Positions 34,014 to 43,939 of a stretch of DNA of 64,000 bases are shown here, one piece after another. The first letter of the stretch is position 1, and each line of letters opens with the position of its first letter. Location: positions 453,762 through 517,761 of the forward strand of contig JAUZOO010000001.1 in assembly GCA_030706405.1 (NCBI GenBank), written 5' to 3'. Source of the DNA: Bacteroidota bacterium. Its GTDB lineage: Bacteria > Bacteroidota > Bacteroidia > Bacteroidales > JAAUTT01. The notes beneath the pieces were generated by a model that worked only from the letters and a program-made list of their open reading frames with translations, did not search any database and was not told where the DNA came from. A program made the position numbers and the translations under genes.

Positions 34014-34098
34014 CTGCGGGCCGTTCAAGTGGAGCTTACAAGCGGAACGCGTTCCCGCAGTTAGAGTTTTTGGTTACTTTTTTCGATAAAAAAGTAAC
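34014..34098. repeat. Intergenic repeat-like element with two inverted repeats
   Basis: CTGCGGG (34014-34020) pairs with CCCGCAG (34054-34060), enclosing a segment with GCTTACAAGC; then GTTACTTTTTT and AAAAAAGTAAC (34073-34098) form an 11-bp perfect hairpin with a CGAT loop. The second part resembles an intrinsic terminator working in both directions. The type is common in Bacteroidota intergenic DNA. The remaining bases of 33913-34165 show nothing more. Confidence 0.6.
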
Positions 34099-34165
34099 AT
34101 TGATATGGAGTTATTCTTAATTGAGTTAGTTTTGAATTTTACGCATGTGTATGTATAAAAATGGT

Positions 34166-35107
34166 CTAAATTTTTATTTTTTCAAAACTCTGTATCGTTT
34201 TTGTCAATCCCTCTTGCGCTGTTATCGGCATTTTTTTAATGCCCAATGCCAGCTTTATCTTTGCATTACTCACCACATAATTTTCAGTCAGTTTGCGAAG
34301 CCGTTCATCATTTAACGGTAAATGAAGCATAGTGCCAAGTTTGGCCAAACCATCTATTAGGGTTGGGTTTACTTTCCATATTTTACTACGCCGCCCCATT
34401 GCCAAGCACATTATATCAATCAGTTCATTGGTAGACAGTGCTTCATCATCCCCCATATTATAGATTCCAGAGGGGATATCCTTGGCAATCATTTTTTGTA
34501 TTACGTAGCATAAATTATCCACCGATGTAAATGATCGTCGATTTTCATAAGCCCCAAGCGGCCAGGGAACCCCCTTGTTTACGATGCTGTACAATAAATT
34601 CAGGTTTCCTTTATTGCCAAGCCCATGGATCATACATGGGCGAAGAATGTACACTCGTTTGTCTGGAGTAGGCTTGCTTAGAATATAATTTTCTGCTGCT
34701 ATCTTACTTTCTCCATACGGGCCATTCGGAGCAGGTACAATATCTTCAGTTAGTATATTTCCTGTTACGAAGTCTGCCGCGGCTTTAACAGAACTAAAGA
34801 AAATAAACCTCTTAGCTGACGAGGAGAGGAAATAGTCATAGATTTTCTGAGTGAGCTTGGTATTTATATCAAAATATTCTTGTGCTTTGGATTGGTTTTT
34901 TGTGTCATGGGCTTTGCCTGCTAAATGGATAACGACATCTATTTGGGGTAAAATATTATTTTTCAAATCTTTCCACATATACGTTTCTACTACACCATCC
35001 ATTTCAGGTGCAATTATATCTAATCCGTATATTGTATGATATTTTTGTAGTGCTGCAACCAAGTTCGATCCAACAAAGCCGTGAATACCTGTGATTAAAA
35101 TATTCAT
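34166..35107 (-). CDS. NAD-dependent epimerase/dehydratase (SDR)
   Basis: The 313-residue protein is an extended SDR: an N-terminal ITGIHGFVGSNLVAAL Rossmann motif, an FFSSVKAAAD active-site Ser region, and catalytic YGESKIAAENYI near 150. It closely follows the style of WbpV/WreQ-like reductases that finish UDP-QuiNAc-type sugars and that work with WbpL/MraY-like transferases such as the one at 31513-32481. It is the last gene of the minus-strand polysaccharide operon, overlapping the GT2 gene by four bases. Substrate assignment is inference. Confidence 0.8.
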   Translation of the reverse strand: MNILITGIHGFVGSNLVAALQKYHTIYGLDIIAPEMDGVVETYMWKDLKNNILPQIDVVIHLAGKAHDTKNQSKAQEYFDINTKLTQKIYDYFLSSSAKRFIFFSSVKAAADFVTGNILTEDIVPAPNGPYGESKIAAENYILSKPTPDKRVYILRPCMIHGLGNKGNLNLLYSIVNKGVPWPLGAYENRRSFTSVDNLCYVIQKMIAKDIPSGIYNMGDDEALSTNELIDIMCLAMGRRSKIWKVNPTLIDGLAKLGTMLHLPLNDERLRKLTENYVVSNAKIKLALGIKKMPITAQEGLTKTIQSFEKIKI

Positions 35108-35868
35108 TCTTTAGTAAATATAAGTTCCCAAACCTTTATAAAATATTTTAAAAATAGTATGGGGAGATTCGTATAAATTCCATTTTCTCGACATGCTCTT
35201 ACAATTTCTTTATTTAATATGACATTGCTTTTAAATGAAGCCGTGCTAGTTCCACCTGTGCGCATCTTCATCATATCAAGAGGTAAATATTTATAATTCA
35301 GTTTATGTGTATATAGGAATCGTATTAATAATTCATAATCTGCTGCGATTTTATAATCTGTTTGATAATAACCAAAAGTTTCAAAGTTTTTTTTGTAAGT
35401 AAAAAAGGTAGGATGTGCGGGCATAAAACCAAAGCGAAAGCGATTAGGTGAAAAGTGTTTAGAAGAATAATATCGAACGGTTTTATCCAGATTTTCTGGG
35501 TTTACAAAACGTACATCCGCAAAAATAGCTTGGACTTTATCATCGCTAAATGTCTTTGTAATTTTAGAAATTACATCATTTTTGTGGTAAAAATCATCAG
35601 AATTAATAATTCCAACAATATCTCCGGTAGCCATCTGAATGCCTTTATTCATGGCATCATAAAGACCATTATCAGTCTCACTTATCCAACGCATACGACC
35701 GCTAAATTTGGGCTCATATTCTTTAATAACATTAACAGTTCCATCTTTGGAGGCTCCATCAACAATAATATATTCAATATCTGAATAAGACTGATTCAAT
35801 ACTGAAGCTATTGTATCTTTGATCGTCGAATAGCTATTAAATGAAACTGTAACAACGGATATTCTCAT
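35104..35868 (-). CDS. GT2 glycosyltransferase
   Basis: The 254-residue protein is a GT-A type family 2 enzyme: ISVVTVSFNSYSTIKDTI, the IIVDGASKDGT acidic motif, ETDNGLYDAMNKG and the SDDFYH metal site near residue 92. No membrane helix except a short C-terminal hydrophobic patch. It overlaps the next gene on each side by four bases (35104-35107 and 35865-35868), so it is tightly coupled in the operon. WcaE/WbbD-like proteins with this pattern add a single sugar; which one is not known. Confidence 0.88.
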   Translation of the reverse strand: MRISVVTVSFNSYSTIKDTIASVLNQSYSDIEYIIVDGASKDGTVNVIKEYEPKFSGRMRWISETDNGLYDAMNKGIQMATGDIVGIINSDDFYHKNDVISKITKTFSDDKVQAIFADVRFVNPENLDKTVRYYSSKHFSPNRFRFGFMPAHPTFFTYKKNFETFGYYQTDYKIAADYELLIRFLYTHKLNYKYLPLDMMKMRTGGTSTASFKSNVILNKEIVRACRENGIYTNLPILFLKYFIKVWELIFTKE

Positions 35869-36932
35869 TTATTGATAGACCAAGCTTGTTTGTATACATC
35901 AATAAGTTCAGCACACATTCGATCCCATGTATATTGTTTGCTGTTTTCTAATCCACACTCTATTATTTTTTCCCTTACAAGAGGATCTTTCAACAATGTA
36001 AAACAGTCCAAAATTGATTCTTCAGAAAGTTCGTTCATTAGCAATGGCGTAGAACCAATAATTTCAGGAATAGAAGAGTTATTATATGCAATAACAGGGC
36101 ATCCTGCTTTTTGTGCCTCTAAAACAGGAATACCAAATCCTTCGTATGCTGAAGGATAAAGTAAGCAAAAAGCGGCGTTATACAATATATTTAATTCATC
36201 ATCTGAAATTTTTGACAAGCAAACATATCTATCTCTAATTAAGAATGACTCCACAAAATCTGATTCCTTTTTTGACAGATGATTTCCCACAATAACTAAA
36301 TTTAGATCTGTTTTCGCAACAGATCTGAGAGCGATATCGAAATTTTTATATCCACCTCTATTCCCTACGTATAAGACATAATCATGTTTAAAGGGTAAGG
36401 GAAAAAACGTTGTCTGTATAGGACAATAGCTATCAGAAACGCCATTATAAACAATTCTAATTCTGCCCGGATTAACACCTTTCACAAACATCAATAAATC
36501 TTTCTTTGTATTTTCAGAAACGCAAATTATTATATCTGATTTTTTAATTGCTCTATGTTTTTGCCAGATATGAATAAACTTTTGAAGTCCTTTTGCATAA
36601 TACTCATAAGTAAAATCATGTACTGTTGTTATATTTATTGCTTTTTTATTGCTACATGTTCGATAATAAGACGAATGAAATATAAATTTGGACTTTGATA
36701 AAACTATTGGATTTAGATATCTTCTAATTATTAAAAAAAAACGTCGACAAACAACTATGTTATTAGGAACAATCAGTTTTTTTCTAAATATATTCTCTAT
36801 TTTATTATACTCAACAAGCTGTATTGTAAGAGAATCAATATTCATGATACGCTTTAATAGTTCATAACAAACTACAGATATTCCTCCTGCTTTTTGAAGT
36901 GAAAATATTATATTATCGAATACTATTTTCAT
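35865..36932 (-). CDS. GT4 glycosyltransferase
   Basis: The 355-residue product has the GT-B pattern, with KAGGISVVCYELLKRI in the acceptor domain, LYVGNRGGYKNFDIALRS before the donor loop, and the signature YPSAYEGFGIPVLEAQKAG near 258. It overlaps the GT2 gene by four bases. The gene is strongly AT-rich compared with the flanking 24-34 kb genes, as are all genes to 45 kb. Sugar specificity cannot be assigned. Confidence 0.88.
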   Translation of the reverse strand: MKIVFDNIIFSLQKAGGISVVCYELLKRIMNIDSLTIQLVEYNKIENIFRKKLIVPNNIVVCRRFFLIIRRYLNPIVLSKSKFIFHSSYYRTCSNKKAINITTVHDFTYEYYAKGLQKFIHIWQKHRAIKKSDIIICVSENTKKDLLMFVKGVNPGRIRIVYNGVSDSYCPIQTTFFPLPFKHDYVLYVGNRGGYKNFDIALRSVAKTDLNLVIVGNHLSKKESDFVESFLIRDRYVCLSKISDDELNILYNAAFCLLYPSAYEGFGIPVLEAQKAGCPVIAYNNSSIPEIIGSTPLLMNELSEESILDCFTLLKDPLVREKIIECGLENSKQYTWDRMCAELIDVYKQAWSINK

Positions 36933-36993
36933 GCCTTAAAGAATAAATATTTATTTAACATATCGTTATCAACAACCTTCAATCATTATTACA

Positions 36994-38124
36994 TTAGCAA
37001 TTAGTTACTTTTAAAAGTGCGTTTGTAATGTCTTTCTCAAAGACCTCTTTATTATAATTATTATTTGCATAATTATAATTTTTAACAAATAACTCTTTAA
37101 TTTTTTCAGTAGAAAGCGACTGATACCAATTCAAAAATTTCGACAGTTCATTTAATGTCAAATTTTCCAACTCATATCCTAAGTCTTCTATTTCGTCAAA
37201 AGAACACCATTTCGACACTACAGGAATAAGACCTAGCTTCATGAGATTAACTACTGATCCTGGCATCCCCTCGCTACATGAGGGAAAGATTATACATGAA
37301 CAAGCACTTGCGATATTCAAAAGTTTTAAATCGCTTATTTGAATAAAGCCATGATAAAATATATTTTTAGCATTAATTATTTTATCATGATAAAATGAGA
37401 AGAAGTCATCATCTATATTCCCAACTATATGAAAATTAAACGACTGATTAATCAAAGCAAAATCGATAAATAAGTCAAGACCTTTTAGTATACTACCCGT
37501 ACTTCCCATCCAAATAAAAGAATTGAAGTTTTTTTGATTAAGCTTGGTTTCAATACGAAAATCATTAAAAGTAAAACATGTCTGGCGTATAAGAATTATC
37601 TTATTTTTTATTGAATTAGGATATGTACTAATCGTTTTTGAGGAACCTATCTGAAAAATGTAATCAGCTATTTCACAGGCATTATGAGGTTTGATAAGCC
37701 GTTGATAAGCCAATTTAGTTTGATGAATTTTATTAAATTCATCTGTTCTTTGCTTGATCATAGAATTCTGATGCAGATAATAAGATCCTGTTGCATAGTA
37801 TATTTTAATTGCTCTTTCATTTAATTTTGAAGCTCTTATAAAGTTAGGCTCCAAGCCGAATATCAATTCGTATTTTTTAGGAAGAATAAACCATTTATCA
37901 AATCGCTCAACTCTTATACCCCAACCTAACTTAATAAATATTTCACCTATAATTATTGATTCTTTTCTGTTTTGATGCTGATTTAAATATTTTTCATCTT
38001 TTTGCCGTTTATAAGGTTCTGGTAAATAAGCTAAATAAGCATTTTTATTTCTTCTATGAATAATTACAGGAGATAACAGACTTACTACAAAAAACTTTAC
38101 TATTTTAACAATTAATTGCTTCAT
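36994..38124 (-). CDS. Glycosyltransferase, GT4-like
   Basis: The 376-residue protein has a divergent N-terminal half but a recognisable donor domain: WMGSTGSILKGLDLFIDF, FHIVGNIDDDF and IIFPSCSEGMPGSVVNLMKLG near 297, which is the EX7E region of GT4 enzymes. A short hydrophobic stretch at the N-terminus (IVKFFVVSLLSPVII) may tether it to the membrane. Its start overlaps the next gene by four bases. AT-rich, in the polysaccharide block. Confidence 0.75.
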   Translation of the reverse strand: MKQLIVKIVKFFVVSLLSPVIIHRRNKNAYLAYLPEPYKRQKDEKYLNQHQNRKESIIIGEIFIKLGWGIRVERFDKWFILPKKYELIFGLEPNFIRASKLNERAIKIYYATGSYYLHQNSMIKQRTDEFNKIHQTKLAYQRLIKPHNACEIADYIFQIGSSKTISTYPNSIKNKIILIRQTCFTFNDFRIETKLNQKNFNSFIWMGSTGSILKGLDLFIDFALINQSFNFHIVGNIDDDFFSFYHDKIINAKNIFYHGFIQISDLKLLNIASACSCIIFPSCSEGMPGSVVNLMKLGLIPVVSKWCSFDEIEDLGYELENLTLNELSKFLNWYQSLSTEKIKELFVKNYNYANNNYNKEVFEKDITNALLKVTNC

Positions 38125-39101
38125 ATGTTTTTATATAAATCAAGGTATTGTTTTGCAATACTTTGGACTGAAAATTTCTTTACATTCAATAAACCCTTAT
38201 TTACTAATTCATCTCTTAAGCTGTTGTTTTCAATAACCTCAATAAAACCATTTTTAATTGATTTAACAGAATATGGGTCAACATAGTATGCTCCATCTCC
38301 ACCGATTTCAGGCATTGGTGCTAGCAAAGAAGTAACAACCACACGACCAATAGCTTGAGCCTCAATAATAGGCATTCCAAATCCTTCATATAAAGAAGGA
38401 AAAGAAACTATATCACATTTTATATATTCCTGTATTATTTGTTCATTTGTTAAATGAAATACGTTTGAATATTCTATTTTATTAGAAATAAGAATGTTAA
38501 TTATAGACTCATCTAGTTTTCCGACAATACGCAAGTGGCACTTTACTGAGGATAGAGCAAAGATAATCCTTTCCAGATTCTTATGCTTTGCTGTTCCTAT
38601 ATGGAGTATTACAGGTTTGCTCTTAAAAGGTTTTTCTGAATAACAAAATTCTGGATCTAAAGGATTATGAATAACTCTTATATTTTTAACTTTCATATAT
38701 TGGAGTAGGGAAGCTTTTGTCTTTTCAGAAATACAAACAACTTCAGTTGCCAATTTTGCTGGCAAATACAACCATATAAATGAACCAATAAAGCGTTTAA
38801 CCGGATTATTCACTTTATCCAATACGCCTAAATCATGAATTGTTAAAACCGTTTTACATCCTAACAATGCTAATATGCAATAATGAACATCGCCTGTAAT
38901 ATGATTAATTCCTTTCCGATTCCTGTTTTTGAAAACAAAAATTATATTTTTCAGTAAAGCAAAAGGTAATGCTCGGTTTGAAGGAACAAAATATAATTCA
39001 ATAGACTCTTCTTCTTTTATTTTTTCAACTAAAGTTGAAAAAACTTTACCGATACTAAAGCCTATTAATGGATTTGGAAAAAAATATGTAATTCTTTTCA
39101 T
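38121..39101 (-). CDS. GT4 glycosyltransferase
   Basis: The 326-residue protein shows GT4 hallmarks: TIHDLGVLDK in the N-domain, ILHIGTAKHKNLERIIFAL before the donor loop and FPSLYEGFGMPIIEAQAIG near 242. Overall similar to the GT4 enzyme at 35865-36932, which suggests old duplication. It lies ten bases behind the Wzy-like gene and overlaps the following glycosyltransferase. Acceptor and donor unknown. Confidence 0.88.
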   Translation of the reverse strand: MKRITYFFPNPLIGFSIGKVFSTLVEKIKEEESIELYFVPSNRALPFALLKNIIFVFKNRNRKGINHITGDVHYCILALLGCKTVLTIHDLGVLDKVNNPVKRFIGSFIWLYLPAKLATEVVCISEKTKASLLQYMKVKNIRVIHNPLDPEFCYSEKPFKSKPVILHIGTAKHKNLERIIFALSSVKCHLRIVGKLDESIINILISNKIEYSNVFHLTNEQIIQEYIKCDIVSFPSLYEGFGMPIIEAQAIGRVVVTSLLAPMPEIGGDGAYYVDPYSVKSIKNGFIEVIENNSLRDELVNKGLLNVKKFSVQSIAKQYLDLYKNI

Positions 39102-39111
39102 TTATAATTAA

Positions 39112-40221
39112 TTAGTATACCCTTCTTTCAAATTCAGTATTTATAAATATTCCTTTATATGGTATAAATATATCATCTTTCCCTTCTATTTGGTATGATC
39201 TTATTCCTTTTATGGTCATCGATAAGTAAAAAATACATAAGATAGCAAAAATTGAAAGTCTTCCTAATCCATTTTTAAATAAATAAATTATATATGGAAT
39301 AAGAAAAATTTGGAATATATTAAAATAAAGAAGACCTCTGGCAATAATAATTTGGTATGAAGTTCCATTAAAAATTATATAAAGTATGGCTGAAATTAGT
39401 GAAATGTTTAGGAATAAATAAAATTTTGCGTCTTTATTTTTTACCTTTTCCATATGTAGTAGAACAAAAATTGGCCATATTAATCTATTAAATGTTCCTA
39501 ATAGTGATCCTAATAGAGTCGTTTTCCCAACACCGATATAAAATGCTGATTTTGTGGAAACCATTCCTGCCATAAGTATGTTGCTAAATTTTAATGTATT
39601 AATTATGTTAGAAAATGATATTACGAAGGCAATGATAATAAGTATTAAAAAATATTTTAAGGATATTTTTTTTGTTAAGAAATAAGCAATAAAAAACATT
39701 ACCGCAGAAATATGAAATAGCATTGCGATTAATATACAAAATATAAAGTAAGTAGATCTTCTTGAAATAATATATCGTATAGAAAAAATGCAGATTGCCA
39801 TAGCTAAATATTGTCTATTCATTCCTAAATATGGCAACATTAGACAATAGAGGCAGAGAATAGAAAGAAAAGGTGCAACTGAGTGTTGAAAAATTGTCCT
39901 AATTATTAAAGTGTAAATTATTGTTGCATGAATAATTAAAAATATTGTGTAATTGTTAGTTATATAGCGTATTGCGTAGTTAAATAATAAATAACCAGGT
40001 TCCATCATTACTTTTGATCCACTTAGGCTATTTAAGAAGGTGTAGTAATATCCATTCCAATCTGTACCTGTTTCCCATCTAAATCCGTCATGGATGATTA
40101 GTAGTATTATGCAAAGTAATCCTATGTAATTGCGCTGTGTTTTTTTATTAAGATCTGAATTGAATATTTCATTTAGAGCAAAACCTAATAGTATTATTAT
40201 GTATATTATATAAAAGAACAT
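39112..40221 (-). CDS. EpsG/Wzy-like polysaccharide polymerase
   Basis: The 369-residue protein is almost entirely membrane helices (about ten to twelve) with a conserved-looking motif DGFRWETGTDWNGYYYTF near 45-65 and EPGYLLFNYAIRYI, which are typical of EpsG-family O-antigen/exopolysaccharide polymerases. It would link repeat units in the periplasm after flipping by Wzx. Wzx, Wzz and an export protein are in the same locus, so a Wzx/Wzy-dependent pathway is complete. Assignment rests on topology and the EpsG motif. Confidence 0.8.
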   Translation of the reverse strand: MFFYIIYIIILLGFALNEIFNSDLNKKTQRNYIGLLCIILLIIHDGFRWETGTDWNGYYYTFLNSLSGSKVMMEPGYLLFNYAIRYITNNYTIFLIIHATIIYTLIIRTIFQHSVAPFLSILCLYCLMLPYLGMNRQYLAMAICIFSIRYIISRRSTYFIFCILIAMLFHISAVMFFIAYFLTKKISLKYFLILIIIAFVISFSNIINTLKFSNILMAGMVSTKSAFYIGVGKTTLLGSLLGTFNRLIWPIFVLLHMEKVKNKDAKFYLFLNISLISAILYIIFNGTSYQIIIARGLLYFNIFQIFLIPYIIYLFKNGLGRLSIFAILCIFYLSMTIKGIRSYQIEGKDDIFIPYKGIFINTEFERRVY

Positions 40222-40230
40222 AATTTCTTT

Positions 40231-41112
40231 TTAGAATTTTTTGAAGATAATTGAGGGAATATTGAATAATAAGAAATCTATTAAAAAGTTGATATTGTAA
40301 TTGCCATATTTAACTTCTAAATCTTTACAAATATAATTATTATAACCTTTTTGAATTATATCATAATTGAGAGGCAAATGCTCACAATGGACTTCAGAAT
40401 CCGTGTTAAATTTATTGGGAATGCATTGGTATTTAATATTTGTTAATACGACCCTTTTATATATTGCTATGCCTCCAAATGATGACTTGCATTTGAAATA
40501 TTTCTTGAATAGTAATTTAATGGATAAAGTGCGCTGTAGATGTCTTCTTCTTTTTGATGACTGCTTTAAATTATTGAAATCCTCTTTTTCTCCTAAATAA
40601 GCATAAGTGTCATAAAAAATGGGGAAAAGATGCATTCCAAATAGATTTAATCGGCTTGTTCCATATGCAAAAAGTGCTCCCCAATCTTTAGGTGAATTCT
40701 GTATAGCTTTCATAATTCCCTCTGTCGAGAAGAATGCTATATCAATATCTATTATTAGTACATAATCAATTGATTCATTAAGTGTATTTAGGTAATCTAA
40801 ATAGATATTTCTGTATTTTGTCATTTTTGATATTCTTTCATAGCTAGTGCCTGGAAGAAGTTTGCCTTTTGCCTTGACTGGAATTGTTTTTGTACCATAA
40901 TTATTTGATATAATTTTTATGTTTTTTTCTTTTAAACTCCAGTCATTTAATATACTTTTCGTGTTATCTTTGCTATCATTTTCTACAATTAATATATAAC
41001 TTTCTGCAAAAAACGTTCTTAATTTATTAATATGGTTTATGTTAGAAACTAGATTAGTTTCACAATCTCTCGCAAGAGCTGTAATGAAAAGTTTTTTACT
41101 TTTTAACTCCAT
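40231..41112 (-). CDS. Putative GT-A glycosyltransferase (capsule mannosyltransferase-like)
   Basis: The 293-residue protein starts with an ALARDCETNLVSNINHIN segment, then VENDSKDNTKSILNDW and IIDIDIAFFSTEGIM, which give a GT-A fold with a D-x-D metal site near residue 123. The first two motifs recall the fungal capsule mannosyltransferase family (CMT1/GT69), but the identity is weak. Start and stop share one base with the upstream gene, so it is in the operon. It may instead be a member of an undescribed bacterial family. Confidence 0.6.
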   Translation of the reverse strand: MELKSKKLFITALARDCETNLVSNINHINKLRTFFAESYILIVENDSKDNTKSILNDWSLKEKNIKIISNNYGTKTIPVKAKGKLLPGTSYERISKMTKYRNIYLDYLNTLNESIDYVLIIDIDIAFFSTEGIMKAIQNSPKDWGALFAYGTSRLNLFGMHLFPIFYDTYAYLGEKEDFNNLKQSSKRRRHLQRTLSIKLLFKKYFKCKSSFGGIAIYKRVVLTNIKYQCIPNKFNTDSEVHCEHLPLNYDIIQKGYNNYICKDLEVKYGNYNINFLIDFLLFNIPSIIFKKF

Positions 41113-42329
41113 TATTTTAGAAGAAATGTTTGTTTTTCGATTCGTGAGTTAGTTTGTATATGCTCAAGAAATGCTGCATAGTATCTTATTCCGACTAATT
41201 GTTTTAGTATTTTCATCAAAAAAATTAGGCATTTTTCTAATTTGGATTTTTTTTGTCTCTCTTTGTCGGAGAATACACTTAAATCAGCTGTTTTTATTCC
41301 TGCTAAAAGTTTGTTTTTCTTTAATGTTTTTTTAAAAGATCCATTTTGATCAAAGGGATTATCTTTATTGTATTGCTTTTCTAATATTCTGAATAATCTT
41401 CTATGAAAGGGGAGTATTCTTTCTCCATCTTTATATGAATTGAAACTATATGTAAGTTTTGAATAATATTCATACCCATTTTTATATTCATTTTCAATAT
41501 ACTCTTGAAATAGGGGAATAAATGAAGGGAAGTTCTCAGTATTATATTTTGGATGTCTTCTATTAACCAGTTTTGGATTAAAAGGATCAAATCCTGAAAA
41601 GTGAAAAAATAGTAGAGGAAAAGTCTCATTTGTTACTTTATTTTTTATTTTGTATCCATCTTTAGATATAAAGAGCTCTCGTTCATGTAGGTTCCATATA
41701 GCTGGATTGATACCCATGTGATGGGTTATATAAGTTTGGTCGGGAAAAAAAGCTGGTATGAAGTCCATCCATTTTTGATCAACGTGTAATGCATCAAATT
41801 TATCTGCATAGCATTTTGTTGAAAGCCTATTAGTCCACCATTCTATAATTTTTTTGCCGATATTGTCATTTTTTATCGCTACAAAGCCTAAGTTGTAAAT
41901 GCCAACAAATAATAATTCTTCTTCAGTAACAGCTCCACTATAATTTGTTTCAATTTCACAGTAGTGAGGAGATAGTATTATGGATTTGTTAGATAAGTAT
42001 TCGAATATTTCTTTTAAAGATGATGTAACATAAATATCAGGATCCAGATAAATTACATTTTCATATCCATCTGAAAATAACTTATTGAAACAAAATGGTT
42101 TAATAGATGTTGAAAATTCAATGACATTATATTTAAATGCCATTTGCTTCCAATTTGAAATCCAATCTTCACCTAATTCAATTACTTCAGGAAGTCCCTC
42201 TGCATCCTTTAAATCAGAGAGAAATATCAAAAAATCTATATTTGGATTATGACTTTTAAATGAATTTTTTAATGTTAATGCTTGGGCCAAATAATTTTTT
42301 GCACAAATTGTAAAAGCAATATTTTTCAT
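41112..42329 (-). CDS. GT8-like glycosyltransferase
   Basis: The 405-residue protein begins AFTICAKNYLAQALTLKNSF and contains YLDPDIYVTSSLKEIFEYL, with a D-x-D (DPD) metal site near residue 98, then HVDQKWMDFIPAFF and HHMGINPAIWN. This is the pattern of nucleotide-sugar transferases of the GT8/GT-A type. The C-terminal 100 residues are basic and hydrophobic and may bind the membrane. It lies eight bases after the fucosyltransferase gene. Confidence 0.78.
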   Translation of the reverse strand: MKNIAFTICAKNYLAQALTLKNSFKSHNPNIDFLIFLSDLKDAEGLPEVIELGEDWISNWKQMAFKYNVIEFSTSIKPFCFNKLFSDGYENVIYLDPDIYVTSSLKEIFEYLSNKSIILSPHYCEIETNYSGAVTEEELLFVGIYNLGFVAIKNDNIGKKIIEWWTNRLSTKCYADKFDALHVDQKWMDFIPAFFPDQTYITHHMGINPAIWNLHERELFISKDGYKIKNKVTNETFPLLFFHFSGFDPFNPKLVNRRHPKYNTENFPSFIPLFQEYIENEYKNGYEYYSKLTYSFNSYKDGERILPFHRRLFRILEKQYNKDNPFDQNGSFKKTLKKNKLLAGIKTADLSVFSDKERQKKSKLEKCLIFLMKILKQLVGIRYYAAFLEHIQTNSRIEKQTFLLK

Positions 42330-42337
42330 TATATAAA

Positions 42338-43222
42338 TTATTCTTTATTGTTTGAAAGTCTAATCCATGATTGTGGATATATATCTGTGCTCATATCAGA
42401 TTGTAAAAATTTGTCTGGTGATACGACAATTTTATTGGGGTTTTTGTTAAGCCATGCTCCCCACCAACTAAATGTACTGTTTGATATTATATTATGTTTA
42501 CATGAACTGATTAGGTACATATCTTTCCAAGAGTTTTCTCCTTGATTACTGGTTACATAAGTTGCATTTTTTATTGTTAGATTTGACATAGTCCAAGGTA
42601 TGTCGTTTGAGAATACAAAAAAATGAGGTGATTCTATTCTAGTTTCCATTAATGCTATTGCCTTTTCGAAGTAAGGCTTATCGCATACATTTCCAAATAA
42701 TTTGATGTTTTCCAAGCTTAGATAGTCTCCTCTCCTGACATGGAGGGAAATGCTGTTAGTTGAATTTATTTTTTTCAATATGTTATTATTTGTTTCATCT
42801 AAAGGATTTTTGAATTTAAATTCATTTTTTATAAGGTTTCTAATAGAAATGAAGTATTTTTCGGAATGCCAACCTCCAAAATAAAAAGTGATTCCTTTAG
42901 TTGGTTTTAGATTTATTGTTTTGAAGCTATAATCAAAATTTTCTTGTATTATTTTACAACCAATGGAGTTGAGTATATATTTTAAAGGTTTTAAAATGAA
43001 TGGATGTTGTTTTGTAAGTAATATTTTAAATATTATAAGTAATATTTTTTGTTTGTTTGTTTCTTCGTAATTTATTGGGAATACCTTATTAAGTTCAAAT
43101 CCATTATGACTATAGCATAAGTTGATAATGTAGGTTGATTTATTTATACTCTTCTTTTTTAGATAGAAAGCATATTGAGACATTTGGTTACCTAAACCGT
43201 TAAATATAACAATAACGTTCAT
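42338..43222 (-). CDS. GT11 alpha-1,2-fucosyltransferase
   Basis: The 294-residue protein carries the diagnostic GT11 motifs: FNGLGNQMSQYAFYL at the N-terminus, SLHVRRGDYLS near 155 (the HxRRxD motif), and ISNSTFSWWGAWLN near 247. These enzymes move L-fucose from GDP-fucose to a galactose or similar residue. No GDP-fucose synthesis genes are in the window, so the donor must be made elsewhere or the sugar may differ. It lies two bases after the acetyltransferase gene. Confidence 0.88.
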   Translation of the reverse strand: MNVIVIFNGLGNQMSQYAFYLKKKSINKSTYIINLCYSHNGFELNKVFPINYEETNKQKILLIIFKILLTKQHPFILKPLKYILNSIGCKIIQENFDYSFKTINLKPTKGITFYFGGWHSEKYFISIRNLIKNEFKFKNPLDETNNNILKKINSTNSISLHVRRGDYLSLENIKLFGNVCDKPYFEKAIALMETRIESPHFFVFSNDIPWTMSNLTIKNATYVTSNQGENSWKDMYLISSCKHNIISNSTFSWWGAWLNKNPNKIVVSPDKFLQSDMSTDIYPQSWIRLSNNKE

Positions 43223-43224
43223 TT

Positions 43225-43866
43225 TTATTTAGTTTGTACATTGTTTTTAATAAAAACGGCTGGATTGCCTCCCCATATTTGATTGTCAGGAATATTTCTT
43301 GATACAACAGAGCCTGCCGCTATAATTACATTTGTTCCAATTCTTACGCCTTTTAAAATAATAGATCCCATTCCAATAAAAACATTATTGCCAATTGTAA
43401 CAGTTCTTGATTTCATATATTCCTCATCATATTTAGTGCGCCAATGAATAGGGTTTAACGAATGGAAATCCGAATCCATAATTGTTACACCTCCTCCAAT
43501 CATTACATTGTTGCCAATTTCAACAGAATTGGTGGCTACAATCGTAGTATTGCTCATAGCTACATTGCTACCAATTTTGAGTAGTGCTTGTGGGTATACT
43601 AAAATCTTACATCTTTTATTAATACCCAAAGTGCTTGATTTAGCATTATTAACACATGCAAAATTTTCTCCAATTTCACACTTTCCACTTTTTGCGACTT
43701 GCACAATTGGGATTCCAACACTATCTATTGAGGAGTAATCTATATTATTAGCAATAAAACTTATATTCGTTATATAATAATAATATCTTCTCTTTATACC
43801 TTCTGTTATCTTCTTGATATCAAATAATAATATGAATATGAATTTAAGAGACTTTAAATAATGCAT
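43225..43866 (-). CDS. Hexapeptide-repeat acyltransferase
   Basis: The 213-residue protein has left-handed beta-helix hexapeptide repeats, with VEIGNNVMIGGGVTIMDSDFH then VTIGNNVFIGMGSIILKGV and IIAAGSVVSRNIPDN, as in WcaF/WbbJ-like O-acetyltransferases. The catalytic His would be the one in MDSDFHSL near 130. A first hydrophobic segment (LKFIFILLFDI) is short. It probably O-acetylates a sugar residue of the repeat unit. Confidence 0.85.
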   Translation of the reverse strand: MHYLKSLKFIFILLFDIKKITEGIKRRYYYYITNISFIANNIDYSSIDSVGIPIVQVAKSGKCEIGENFACVNNAKSSTLGINKRCKILVYPQALLKIGSNVAMSNTTIVATNSVEIGNNVMIGGGVTIMDSDFHSLNPIHWRTKYDEEYMKSRTVTIGNNVFIGMGSIILKGVRIGTNVIIAAGSVVSRNIPDNQIWGGNPAVFIKNNVQTK

Positions 43867-43939
43867 ATTGTAAGTTTATTTAACAATTAAATGTCATATA
43901 GTTAACCTGAAATTTTATTAATTATGGTTGGCAATATTG

